Shown here: in pieces, positions 36,241 to 46,447 of the stretch | How the letters are laid out: the number at the start of each line of letters is the position of its first letter | Position numbering within the stretch: position 1 is the stretch's first letter | DNA from: Triglochin maritima | Taxonomy: Eukaryota; Streptophyta; Magnoliopsida; Alismatales; Juncaginaceae | DNA: 64,000 nt | Direction: 5' to 3' | NCBI GenBank assembly: GCA_963682175.1 | Contig: OY821772.1 | Coordinates: 51,544,925 to 51,608,924 of the forward strand | The notes under the pieces: generated by a model | The model's database searches: none | What the model was told of the DNA's origin: nothing | What the model saw: the letters and a program-made list of their open reading frames with translations, nothing else | Translations under genes and position numbers: made by a program

Positions 36241-38112
36241 CATCTTCTTCTCACCGAGAATACTACGATTTTAGAAAGTAGGGTTTATGGTGCTTATCGG
36301 GCACTCTGCAGTCCACACCTCCATGTCTTATCTTACCTTTTTTTGGTCGCAAATAAATGAAAATTAATTGATGACATGACTACGTGAGAATCATCTTTAA
36401 TTATAGTTTGTCATCTTTAATTATGTTTTGATACCATTTTATACATCTGAATTTTAAAATGTGACAATTATTCCTTCAGAATTTTTATTTTGTAACATTT
36501 TGCCAATCTAAACGTGACAAATATATTATTTAAACAAACATTTATAAATTTTTTTGTATTTTTTTTCACTGTATCCTTAATACATTAATAAACATATGTG
36601 AAAGTTCGGATCGAATCAGAAGTCAGATATTATTAGAATTTTAACTGGATTGGTACTGAATCCAAACATCCAAACAATGCTCAACATGTAGTTGCTACTG
36701 GATATCTAATCCGCTAACACATACTCACATTGTCGCATTTTGTTTGTAAATAGTAGATTTTTTCCGTTGTAGGTAGATAACGATGTTAACTCTGGTTTAA
36801 ACTTGACTTGATAAAAGTTTGATACAGGTTTAGATTGAAAATGAAGGAGTTAAGTAAAAAATTCAAAATATCCTTCAACTCAGGTCCGAAACGAACCAAC
36901 TTAGATCTCGAAATAGCTCAAGCTTGACTTGATGGATCGACTTGACATTTTTATTATTCAATTTTTATTTATTATTTGATATTTAGTAATAACATATAAA
37001 TATGACATACTTGAAACATTTCTCGTCTCGACTCGTTTACGATCCTACTTCTAGAATGAGTTATCATTAAAAAAAATTGAATTGTAAATGATTAGTAATT
37101 TAGAATATTTATGTTTTTTGATTTGGCAAACCGATCGTACAATTTACATGGATAGGACCTGAACGGACGTCTATACACTCATATACAAGTTACAACCGTT
37201 TATGGGGCCTGAAAAATCTGAAATATTGAGGATCACTTCTGCTTCTGCTCTTTCAATTTTAATCTTACAAAAAACTAGTTTACTCTAAAAAGAGAAGTTT
37301 ATATTATTTTTGCAGCTTTTAAATATTTGATGGCTAATGTCACTTCGAGAAATCGGAATCGAACCTTCGACGTTTGGCAAAAGAGTTACTTACCATGTCG
37401 GTGAACTGAACTATCCGTGGTTATTCATTGGTACTTATGATAGTTAACTCTGAGTGGCACTGAAGATATTATTAATGATTACTATATATAGCTCACGAAA
37501 ATAAAATGCGGTGGTGGTTTATTAGTCGGTGGATCCACATTGTGGATAGTAGAATAAAGGTGCAATTTGTTCCCTCTCTAGAAGCGCTACCTATTTCAAG
37601 CACAATTTGATTTGTCTTCATTACGTATTGCTTTTGAAGTTTCTCAAAAGTTAGATCGGATATCTCTTCCAACCACTCCGGTGGTACCACATATCCCTTT
37701 CGAAGTTGATTGGCAAATTCATAATTTAACATTTCTGTCGCTGTTTCAAATTGACGTACGAAAGTTAGATTCTTCATAAATTATTGGTGCACTAATTTTC
37801 TACTATCAGACAACAATTGAATTTTGCTGCAGTAAACCTGTTTGTCTTTGACGTATGTGGAAACTTTGATGTCTACTGTCTTGACATTTACTTGGGGTGT
37901 CCTTTTCAACAAACTTATCCTAAAATATTAGTGTTATACCACATAATTGTAGTTTTGCACGTCGGAATCTTGATTGCTTTTTTGAAAAGTGTCGGAATAT
38001 TGATTGTTGATTTGCCGTTTCTACGTTGCCGGTGTAGGTTAGAATTAAAGATTTTATTAGTTTTATCGAGATTTGGGAGTTATGTTTGGTTTTGTTAGTT
38101 CAACAAATTCCG
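36241..38112. other. AT-rich spacer with one unassigned minus-strand frame
   Basis: A minus-strand open frame at 37493-37777 (94 codons, starting MKNLTFVRQFETATEMLNYE) reads like a genuine soluble protein fragment, with a PPEWLEEI motif, but I do not recognise it. It could be a transposon or gene remnant. The rest of the stretch shows nothing. Confidence 0.35.
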
Positions 38113-38157
38113 TTAGAATTCATATTTTTGGTGAACCCTCGGGTGGGGGACACGTGT

Positions 38158-38899
38158 TGTAATGCCCCGAGCCCGGACAACTGCTCACCCGCTCGAACCC
38201 GGTGCGTTAAGATACGATCCACGATCCTGACCGCTGCGCACTCTGATATTTAAATCCATCTGATAGGCCCATAATAATCTGAAAAATATAACCAACAAAT
38301 TGTGAGCTCGACAGCCCGCAAGTACCAACCATCAATCAATCAGAATCATAATCATGTGGAAAATAATACGGAATATGACATTCAGTCAATAAGCACAATC
38401 AAGAGACATGCATCACAAATAAAATACATGCATAACAATCTGAAACCCCCATTCGGATTCGACCACATCCTGTGCTTCTGAAATCTATCAATCAGTCAGA
38501 CGCACACCTGGTAGCTCCACACTAACGACAGGCAGCCATTTCCTCTCTCGGGTGGCTCCACGCTGTCCGTTAGGCAACTCTTTCCTAAGTGGCTCAGCCA
38601 GAAATATACATACAGTCACAGGACATGTCAACCGAAACACCACCATGCAATCATAAGCATATCCATAAAATCAATATTAATGCTCAACATGCATGCAACT
38701 ACGAATATCAAGAGAGACAGACATGATATGAAACTGAAGAATAACGAATCAGTACTTGCCTCAAAATCTCCATCTTTTTCTTCTCAATATTCTTCTCAAA
38801 ATTCCAGCTTCTCCTAAAATCACACAATCATCCAACAATCTTAATTAGTCCATTAAGATATTTGATTATTACCTAAACTAAAAAATTCAGGATATTACA
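38158..38899 (-). repeat. LTR 1 of the three-LTR TRIM (742 bp)
   Basis: It starts TGTAATGCCCCGAGCC on the plus strand and ends GGATATTACA. It is the most divergent of the three, with about 16 extra bases near 38378-38395 and several substitutions. Confidence 0.9.
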
Positions 38900-39271
38900 T
38901 TCTACCCTCCTTAAAAGAAATTTCGTCCTCGAAATTTGATCTCAATACTATCTCAATCCAAACAAATCAATACAAATTTTTCAACTCATTATTTATCAAA
39001 TCTAAAAACCTAACACCACTTATCGCTCCTAATTTAGATAATCAATCTAACCAAATCCAAATTCACATTTAAACTCAAGTCCAAATATCTCTAAATTCAT
39101 CTTTCATTATTTATTAATAATTTGGTAGCAAATCCAACTAAGTCAAAATTCACATTTAAATCAATAGTCAATACTTCTAAATCCAATTTCTCAAATTCCA
39201 ATTCAATCAAATTTTTTATTTCAAATCCAAATCCTGACTAATTCCGAGGATCGTATTGCTCTGATACCATT

Positions 39272-39997
39272 TGTAACGCCCCGAGCCCGGACAACTGATC
39301 ACCCGCCCGAACCCGGTGCGTTAAGATATGATCCACGATCCTGACCGCTACGCACTCTGATATTTAAATCCATCTGATAGGCCCATAATAATCTGAAAAA
39401 TATAATCAACAAATTGTGAGCTCGACAGCCCGCAAGTACCAACCATCAATCAATCAGAATCACAATCATGTGGAAAATAATACAGAATAAGCACAATCAA
39501 GAGACATGCATCACAAATAAAATGCATGCATATCAATTTGAAACCCCCATTCAGATTCGACCACATCCTGTGCTTCTGAAATCTATCAATCTGTCAGACG
39601 CACACCTGGTAGCTCCACACTAACGACATGCAGCCCTTTCCTCTCTCGGGTGGCTCCACGCTGTCTGTTAGGCAGCTCTTTCCTAAGTTGCTCTGCTAGA
39701 AACATACACACAGCCACAGGACATGTCGACCGAAACACCACCATGCAATCATATGCATATCCATAAAATCAATATTAATGCTCAACATGCATGCAACTAC
39801 GAATATCAAGAGAGACAGACATGATATGAAACTGAAGAATAACGAATCAGTACTTGCCTCAAAATCTCCATCTTTTTCTTCTCAATATTCTTCTCAAAAT
39901 TTCATCTTCTCCTAAAACCACACAATCATCCAACAATCTTAATTAGTCCATTAAGATATTTGATTATTACCTAAACTAAAAAATTCAGGATATTACA
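39272..39997 (-). repeat. LTR 2 of the three-LTR TRIM (726 bp)
   Basis: It starts TGTAACGCCCCGAGCC and is almost identical to LTR 3, sharing its substitutions and its lack of the extra bases in LTR 1. Confidence 0.9.
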
Positions 39998-40369
39998 TTC
40001 TACCCTCCTTAAAAGAAATTTCGTCCTCGAAATTTGATCTCAATACTGTCTCAATCCAAACAAATCAATACAAATTTTTCAACTCATTATTTATCAAATC
40101 TAAAAACCTAACACCACTTATCGCTCCTAATTTAGATAATCAATCTAACCAAATCCAAATTCACATTTAAACTCAAGTCCAAATATCTCTAAATTCATCT
40201 TTCATTATTTATTAATAATTTGGTAGCAAATCCAACTAAGTCAAAATTCACATTTAAATCAATAGTCAATACTTCTAAATCCAATTTCTCAAATTCCAAT
40301 TCAATCAAAATTTTTATTTCAAATCCAAATCCTGACTAATTCCGAGGATCGTATTGCTCTGATACCATT

Positions 40370-41095
40370 TGTAACGCCCCGAGCCCGGACAACTGATCAC
40401 CCGCCCGAACCCGGTGCGTTAAGATATGATCCACGATCCTGACCGCTACGCACTCTGATATTTAAATCCATCTGATAGGCCCATAATAATCTGAAAAATA
40501 TAATCAACAAATTGTGAGCTCGACAGCCCGCAAGTACCAACCATCAATCAATCAGAATCATAATCATGTGGAAAATAATACAGAATAAGCACAATCAAGA
40601 GACATGCATCACAAATAAAATGCATGCATATCAATTTGAAACCCCCATTCAGATTCGACCACATCCTGTGCTTCTGAAATCTATCAATCTGTCAGACGCA
40701 CACCTGGTAGCTCCACACTAACGACAGGCAGCCCTTTCCTCTCTCGGGTGGCTCCACGCTGTCCGTTAGGCAGCTCTTTCCTAAGTTGCTCTGCTAGAAA
40801 CATACACACAGCCACATGACATGTCGACCGAAACACCACCATGCAATCATATGCATATCCATAAAATCAATATTAATGCTCAACATGCATGCAACTACGA
40901 ATATCAAGAGAGACAGACATGATATGAAACTGAAGAATAACGAATCAGTACTTGTCTCAAAATCTCCATCTTTTTCTTCTCAATATTCTTCTCAAAATTC
41001 CATCTTCTCCTAAAACCACACAATCATCCAACAATCTTAATTAGTCCATTAAGATATTTGATTATTACCTAAACTAAAAAATTCAGGATATTACA
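40370..41095 (-). repeat. LTR 3 of the three-LTR TRIM (726 bp)
   Basis: It is the same length as LTR 2 and ends GGATATTACA against the CGTGT duplication at 41096. It differs from LTR 2 at only a handful of positions. Confidence 0.9.
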
Positions 41096-41574
41096 CGTGT
41101 CCCCCTCCCATTCGTTGATTTTTTTTAATTATTTAATTATTTAGTGGATGTTTTGTTATTAATGGATTAGGTATTTGTTATTAAAATGGGATTCAAAATT
41201 TTCTCAATCAACAATTTTAAGATCCAAAAAATTTCCAGGGAGCGTTGTCCCCTTGCCACCCCCGTCACCTCACCGGCGAGGTGGAATGTCACTCGCTCAC
41301 CGTTGAGCGAGACCCCCGAACGAAATGTCGAGGTGGTTTAATAGTAAAAATTAAAAAAAATCAAGCTAAATAAAAAATATATTAATACGACAATACCATA
41401 AGAACAATACATTAATAATACTGAAATACGAACTACAACCAACCACATGAAACATATGTTAAAGGGAAATACAAACCATACGAAATACAAACCATACAGA
41501 CTACAACAACACGAAATACAAACTAAGGGAAATACAAACCATACAAAATACGGACTACAACAAACTACATGTAC

Positions 41575-42480
41575 TCATTCTCTTCTGCCCAGACTTCCTG
41601 ACCGGGGACTATTTTCATCGTGCAACTCCGGGGACTCCCAGTCAACACGCACGACATTAGCTCCGGATATCACAGACTCCCATTTTGGGTACCTACGCAA
41701 CATAAGCCAAGCATCAAAATAAAGAAATTTAGGCACATGAGTTCGCTCGTAGATCACGTGCGCTTGTAGGACGACATTGTCGTCATTCTGGCCGCTCCTT
41801 TTCCGTCGGAATGCCTGATCGAAGCACCCGACCCACTTGTTCACAGCAGGTACAATTCTCCTCCACCGTCCTTTTAAGGACTCTGCATTCCTCTCGGGGA
41901 GGCTTGTGCCTTCCTCGGAGATGTCGTACACACGTTTCACTCTATCCCACAATGAAGTAGACTTCTAGTTTGTCCTTGTCACCGCATCGCAACTGATTTC
42001 CATATATGCAGAGACAAGTCTCTCGTCCTCAGCTGTGGTCAACATCTTTGGATTGGCTTTGGCAGTTTGGACTTGCTTGCGGTGGCGACGTTGTGGAGGT
42101 GGGGATGGTGGTATGGCGGTGTGTCGTGGTGGGGACTCATCGTCGTCGTGACCATCTTCTTCAGTGTCCGCCATACTCTGACTACTTTGTTGAGACATGT
42201 GTCGGCCAAACATCTGGAATTGTGGTTGATTATGTGGGAATGGTGGTGCATATTGAGAGAATTGTGGGAATGTTGAGTTTTGATCTGGTTGTGCGTAGTG
42301 GGAGAATTGTGGGAATTGTGAGTTTTGGTCTGGTGGTGGGAATGGTGGTGCGTAGTGGGAGAAGTCTGGTTGTTGGAATGGTTGTTGGTAAAATGAACGT
42401 GAGGGGTATCCTTGTGGATAGCGTGGACGCGGATTTGATTGCGGACGAGGGGGGAACGGTTGTAATCCGGAGAAGACATT
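41575..42480 (-). pseudogene. PIF/Harbinger ORF1-type (Myb/SANT-like) protein, broken
   Basis: On the minus strand one frame reads a Pro/Gln-rich N-terminus (PPFPPPDQNSQFPQFSHYA), then an acidic linker (TEEDGHDDDESPP), then AEDERLVSAYMEISCDAVT, then a TAG at 41965-41967, and continues in the same frame with KSTSLWDRVKRVYD...LKGRWRRIVPAVNKW to a stop at 41575. This is the Myb/SANT-like protein often annotated as 'glutathione S-transferase T3-like', which is ORF1 of PIF/Harbinger elements and binds the transposon ends with the transposase. The TAG fits a CAG-to-TAG change. The N-terminal ATG near 42480 (MSSPDYN) is in another frame, so a second frameshift near the start is likely. Confidence 0.8.
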
Positions 42481-42490
42481 GCAACGTTGT

Positions 42491-42622
42491 GCACAATATC
42501 TAATTTTTTCTCTATATATAAGTTGGGTTTTGTGTAAGGTATATATAGAGAAAAAATTAGATATTGTGCACAAGTTGGGTTTTGTGTAAGGTATATATAG
42601 AGAAAAAAATAGATATTGTGCA
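42491..42622. repeat. 30-bp perfect inverted repeat overlapping a 52-bp tandem duplication
   Basis: Positions 42491-42520 (GCACAATATCTAATTTTTTC...) are the exact complement of 42540-42569, with a 19-base spacer. The block starting AGTTGGGTTTTGTGTAAGG at 42521 repeats at 42573. It lies just upstream of the ORF1 remnant. Confidence 0.85.
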
Positions 42623-42770
42623 GTCACGCGGATTACTTTTCACGCACGCGTATAGTGTACATTCATGCAGACTACTTTTCTTTCATACGTATACTGTGCA
42701 ATCACGCGGATTATTTTTCACGCACGCGTATATTGTACATTCACGTGTATACTGTGCATTCACGCGCGTT
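42622..42770. repeat. Degenerate CACGCGGATTA / CGTATA tandem repeat
   Basis: CACGCGGATTA(C/T)TTTTCACGCACGCGTATA occurs near 42624 and 42702, with shorter variants between and after. It is part of the Harbinger element copy 2. Confidence 0.65.
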
Positions 42771-43657
42771 TCAAATTTCAAATATTCAATTTTTTGTGGT
42801 TTAATAGTGATTAATATTATTAATGAATAATTATTATTGTTAATTAATTAATAGTAATAATAATTATATCGTGAATTAGAATTATAATGTAATTAGAATT
42901 ATATTTATATAAAATGTAATTTGTTAAATGTTGTGTGAGAATTAAATTTGTTTAATTAAGAAATGATGTTGAGGAAACAGGGTTTAGGGCGAGTAAGGGT
43001 AGCCTGGGCATGAGTAAGAGAGTTTTTTGGGTGGGTTGGGTGAGCTGACGTGGCAGAGAGAGAGTGCAGGACGCCCGGGGTAGCCCGGACGCTGTTATTT
43101 GTGCTCTTATATTGGTATTCTTGGAAGAATAAGGTCTTGTTTGGAAGAACATATTCTTGGGTTGATTCTAAGAAGTCTGTTTTTCATATCCAAACACAAT
43201 ATCAAAGAATCAATTCTTAAGATTCGTGATTCTCATTCGTAATTTGTGCTCTTACAATTCTCTCACCATCTGAAATCTTTATTTATTTATTCTAAGCATT
43301 GTTCATCAATTGAGAAGATTATTTTGACTCCTTAACTTGCAATATATACCACATTTAATTACCATTCTACCACTCTCACTAATACAGAAGTATAATCTCA
43401 CATTTAATTACCATCTTGTTTTTTATTTACTTTCTATTTCACTTTATTTTTTCCAACCTTCAATCCTCATGCTTGTTGCTCTATTCTATGTACTATCTTT
43501 TGTCAATTCTAAAACTCGTATAAATATTATTTTCAATGGTACATCCTTAAAGTTCAAGACCCAATCACACAACACAATTGTCAATTCTAAAACTTCAAAT
43601 CACATAATTAATTATCTACAAACTCACACAATCATACTATTCCAATCCAAGAACTCG

Positions 43658-43666
43658 TATAAATAG
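43658..43666 (+). promoter_or_regulatory. TATA box of the UGT gene
   Basis: TATAAATAG ends 59 bp before the UGT start codon (43726), a normal position allowing a short leader. Confidence 0.65.
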
Positions 43667-43725
43667 AAGTCATGTGTACATATATGTAGAGCACAACAAA
43701 CTCAACCAAAATTCAACCAACACTA

Positions 43726-45727
43726 ATGGCAACACCCCCTCACATAGTGTTCCTCCCCTTCATGACCAAAGGCCACACCATTCCCCTCCTCCACTTCGCC
43801 CACCTCCTCCTCCACCGTCAACTCGCTACCGTCACCTTCCTGGCCACCTCCCTTAACGCCTCCTTCGTCCAATCCTCCCTCGCCACCACCACCGCTAACG
43901 TAATTGCCCTACCTTTCCCCCACCGACCTCCCTCCACCCCTTAAGGATGTAGAAAGCTCAGTCTTTCTCACTTCCAAGTTATTTTTGCTTCCGCTCGCAG
44001 AAGCCACGAAACTTCTGCGAGCGGACATGGACAAGGTCTTAGTGGGCCTGGAACCCAGCCCAAGTGCACTCGTATCCGACATGTTCATGGGGTGGAGTTT
44101 GGAGTGTGCCAAGTTGGTGGGCATCCCCAGGCTTGTGTTCAGTGGGATGGGAATGTCTGCTGTAGTCGTTTCTGCGCTTGTTTCTATGACAAGGCCACAC
44201 GTTGGGGTTGAATCCGACACTGAGATCTTCCATGTTCCCGGTTTGTCTTGTCTAATTACTTAGAATCTCATTTTATATCAGGATTACTTCCCAAATGTAA
44301 ATATTTTAAGTTTTTAAAATCACATATGATTTTAAAATTTTAACGTTCCAGTTGTTGTGTAGGATTTCCAAAAGTGAAACTGATGAAAGCCGATTTCGAC
44401 ATGGCGATAGTGGAGCCCGACAACGCTTCAGAGCACGCGGACTTCATAGCCGAGCAAAGAAAGTCCTTCATGTCAAGTCAAGGAATGATTGTCAACAGTT
44501 TCTACGAGCTCGAATCCGATTATGCTGATCATTGGAAGGACCATGTCAATCCAAATTTTTGGATGGTCGGACCACTTTGCCTGTCTGGGCTCAACAACCC
44601 CGGGCACTGGCCAATTGATTCTGATATATCCAAGTGGTTGGATGAGAGATTGGCGGGTGATCGACCTGTTTTGTACGTTGCTTTTGGTACTCAGGTGGGT
44701 ATGCATTACAATTCGCTATATTTTTTAATGACCCAGAATTTCGGGTAAGCTACAGTTTCTAATTGGAAGCGACCTAACATTGAATATCATTTTTTACATC
44801 CAAATTGGAGTTTGATCTCGAGACTTTTGAGGAGATATTCCACTCACTCAAACAAAATTGTGTTACACCCTGGGTACAATTTACGATATCACAATGTTCT
44901 AGGGACTCCAGCATGTAAATAAAATAAAAAAATAGATGTGTTTTCTCATTGTGATTTGTGAAGGCAACACGCAATGCACACCTACTGTTAATGAATCTTT
45001 AACAACGATGTGCATATAAACCCGTCTCATCTATTGTGAACTTTTTTATGCTTCATACTAATATAACCCAGGAAATCACGCCTGTCGAAAACATGATTCT
45101 CGATTTTCAATATTTCAAAACTAAAAATCTTTCAACTGAGCAAAGGATGATCACACATTAACAAATGTACATGGAACCATGCAGGAAGAGATATCGATCG
45201 AGCAGCTTCAAGAGACAGCAAAAGGATTGGAAGAGTCAAACATGGATTTCATTTGGGTAATAACACCAACATTATTTAAAGAAGCATTACAATCCAACTA
45301 CCAAGAAAGAGTCTCTGAAAGAGGCTTGGTGGTGCAACAATGGGTGGACCAAAAGGTCATACTTAACCATGAAGCCACCAAAGGATTCATGAGCCATTGC
45401 GGATGGAATTCGGTGATGGAGAGCGTGACGAGCGGCGTACCAATTGCTGCATGGCCGTTGGGGTCGGATCAACGAATAAATGCGGTATTAGTTGAGGACT
45501 TGGGTGTGGCTTTGAGAGTGAAAGGGAGCTATGGGGAGCGGCATGAACTTGTCAAGAAAGAGAACGTAAGCGAGGTTGCAAGAGAGCTGTTGGTCGGAGA
45601 ACGAGGGGAGGCAGCAAGGGAGAAGATGAGGATGCTATGTGAGACTAGTAAGAAGGCAATGCAAGAAGGTGGATCCTCCTGGAAAAGCTTAGAGAAGGTG
45701 ATTGAAAACGTTTGCATAAGACATTAG
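43726..45727 (+). pseudogene. UDP-glycosyltransferase of the UGT90A type, with a one-base frameshift
   Basis: Three exons (43726-44240, 44363-44694, 45185-45727) join in frame and would give about 460 residues, normal for plant family-1 UGTs. They transfer sugar from UDP-sugar to small molecules in the cytosol. Visible marks: the N-terminal FLPFMTKGHTIPLL with the catalytic His, the partner Asp in ALVSDMFMGWS, VNSFYELES, YVAFGTQ, and a full PSPG box from WVDQKVILNHEATKGFMSHC to the final DQRINA. KGHTIPLL and WVDQ point to UGT90A; the acceptor is unknown. The flaw: in the C5 run at 43917-43921 one base is surplus. Read as given, the frame stops after PHRPPSTP; with four C it would continue into LPPPLKDVESS. 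Everything else is intact, so this is either a young pseudogene or a sequencing error. Confidence 0.85.
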
Positions 45728-46447
45728 ATCACAAGACCTTAATTCGATATCCGTCCCACAATCCTTTGTTGCAAAAGATATAAGTGGTGTATTGTAGCAC
45801 AGCTCTTTTTGAGAAGAGGTGGTTACATCAAATGAGCTTTATTTTGTGAAATGTAGCGAATTGATGAGTAGTGAGCACTAACCACCACATGGTGATAGTT
45901 ACGGTTATGATAGCAATTTAACCGTAGGAGATGAAGACGCAGCATCCTTGTAATAGAATAATACCTTCACGAAAATAATAACAAATACCATAGTCAGGCG
46001 GACAAATCGACATATTAGGGTGCAATTTTTCAAAGATACATGCCAAAAATACTTCCGCCAACAGCAAAGCAGCACGATTATTTCCAAAATCCAAACGTTC
46101 AACAAGTAGATATTACAGTTACAATCATCATGAAAAAACTCCACGAGTGCAGTCTAGTTCTGCTTCACAAATTGATCGTTCAAGCTTAAGCCATAGCTTC
46201 CTAGGAAAGCATAAAAAACCAATCAGCAGTGCAGTAAACCAGGAGACGTCAGAGCTTGAAAAAAGGATCACGAAGCCCTTGTACTCGAAGTGCTGTTTTA
46301 GCATAAATAAACGCCACCATGAACTGAGATCCACATTTCAGAAAAGAACCAAAAAAATCCATGGATAATCAGAAACATGTTGATTTCTATTCTACGTTAG
46401 GGGACACTAGATAGCTAGCGAACACCGTCGCTCTAACAGTTGGCAGT
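45728..46447. other. Convergent 3' region between UGT and RSZ genes
   Basis: The UGT (plus) and RSZ (minus) genes face each other here, so the stretch should hold both 3' UTRs. No further gene was recognised. Confidence 0.5.

Larger units (their letters stand above)
38158..41095 (-). mobile_element. TRIM-like retrotransposon with three LTRs and two internal domains
   Basis: The structure is LTR (38158-38899), internal (38900-39271), LTR (39272-39997), internal (39998-40369), LTR (40370-41095). Perfect CGTGT duplications lie at 38153-38157 and 41096-41100, so the whole tandem behaves as one insertion. On the minus strand the internal domain starts with the TGGTATCAGAGC primer-binding site and ends with AAATTTCGAGGACGAAATTT then AAGGAGGGTAGAA. 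That ending is typical of gypsy chromovirus 3' ends, so this is probably a deletion derivative of one. The 372-bp internal domains are nearly identical and encode nothing. Confidence 0.92.
38116..43106 (-). mobile_element. PIF/Harbinger element, copy 2, with ORF1 remnant and nested TRIM
   Basis: The right end (GTGCTC at 43101-43106, then TTA) and the adjacent GCTGACGTGGCAGAGAGAG block match the right end of copy 1 (22577). On the left, GTGAACCCTCGGGTGGGGG (38131-38149) and, beyond the nested TRIM, CCCATTCGTTGATTTTTTTT (41110) match the left part of copy 1. A TTA at 38113-38115 could be the left duplication, but the left terminus is decayed and uncertain. The element contains a broken ORF1 gene and no visible DDE transposase. 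Confidence 0.7.

Noticed and set aside
41447..41575. Repeated GGGAAATACAAACCATAC words as a possible centromeric or satellite array
   Set aside because: Only three or four short degenerate copies exist; it is a small local repeat in the Harbinger element.
42006..42503. A 165-codon plus-strand frame opposite the Harbinger ORF1
   Set aside because: It is the mirror of Pro/Gln-rich codons. The minus-strand reading has recognisable SANT-like motifs.
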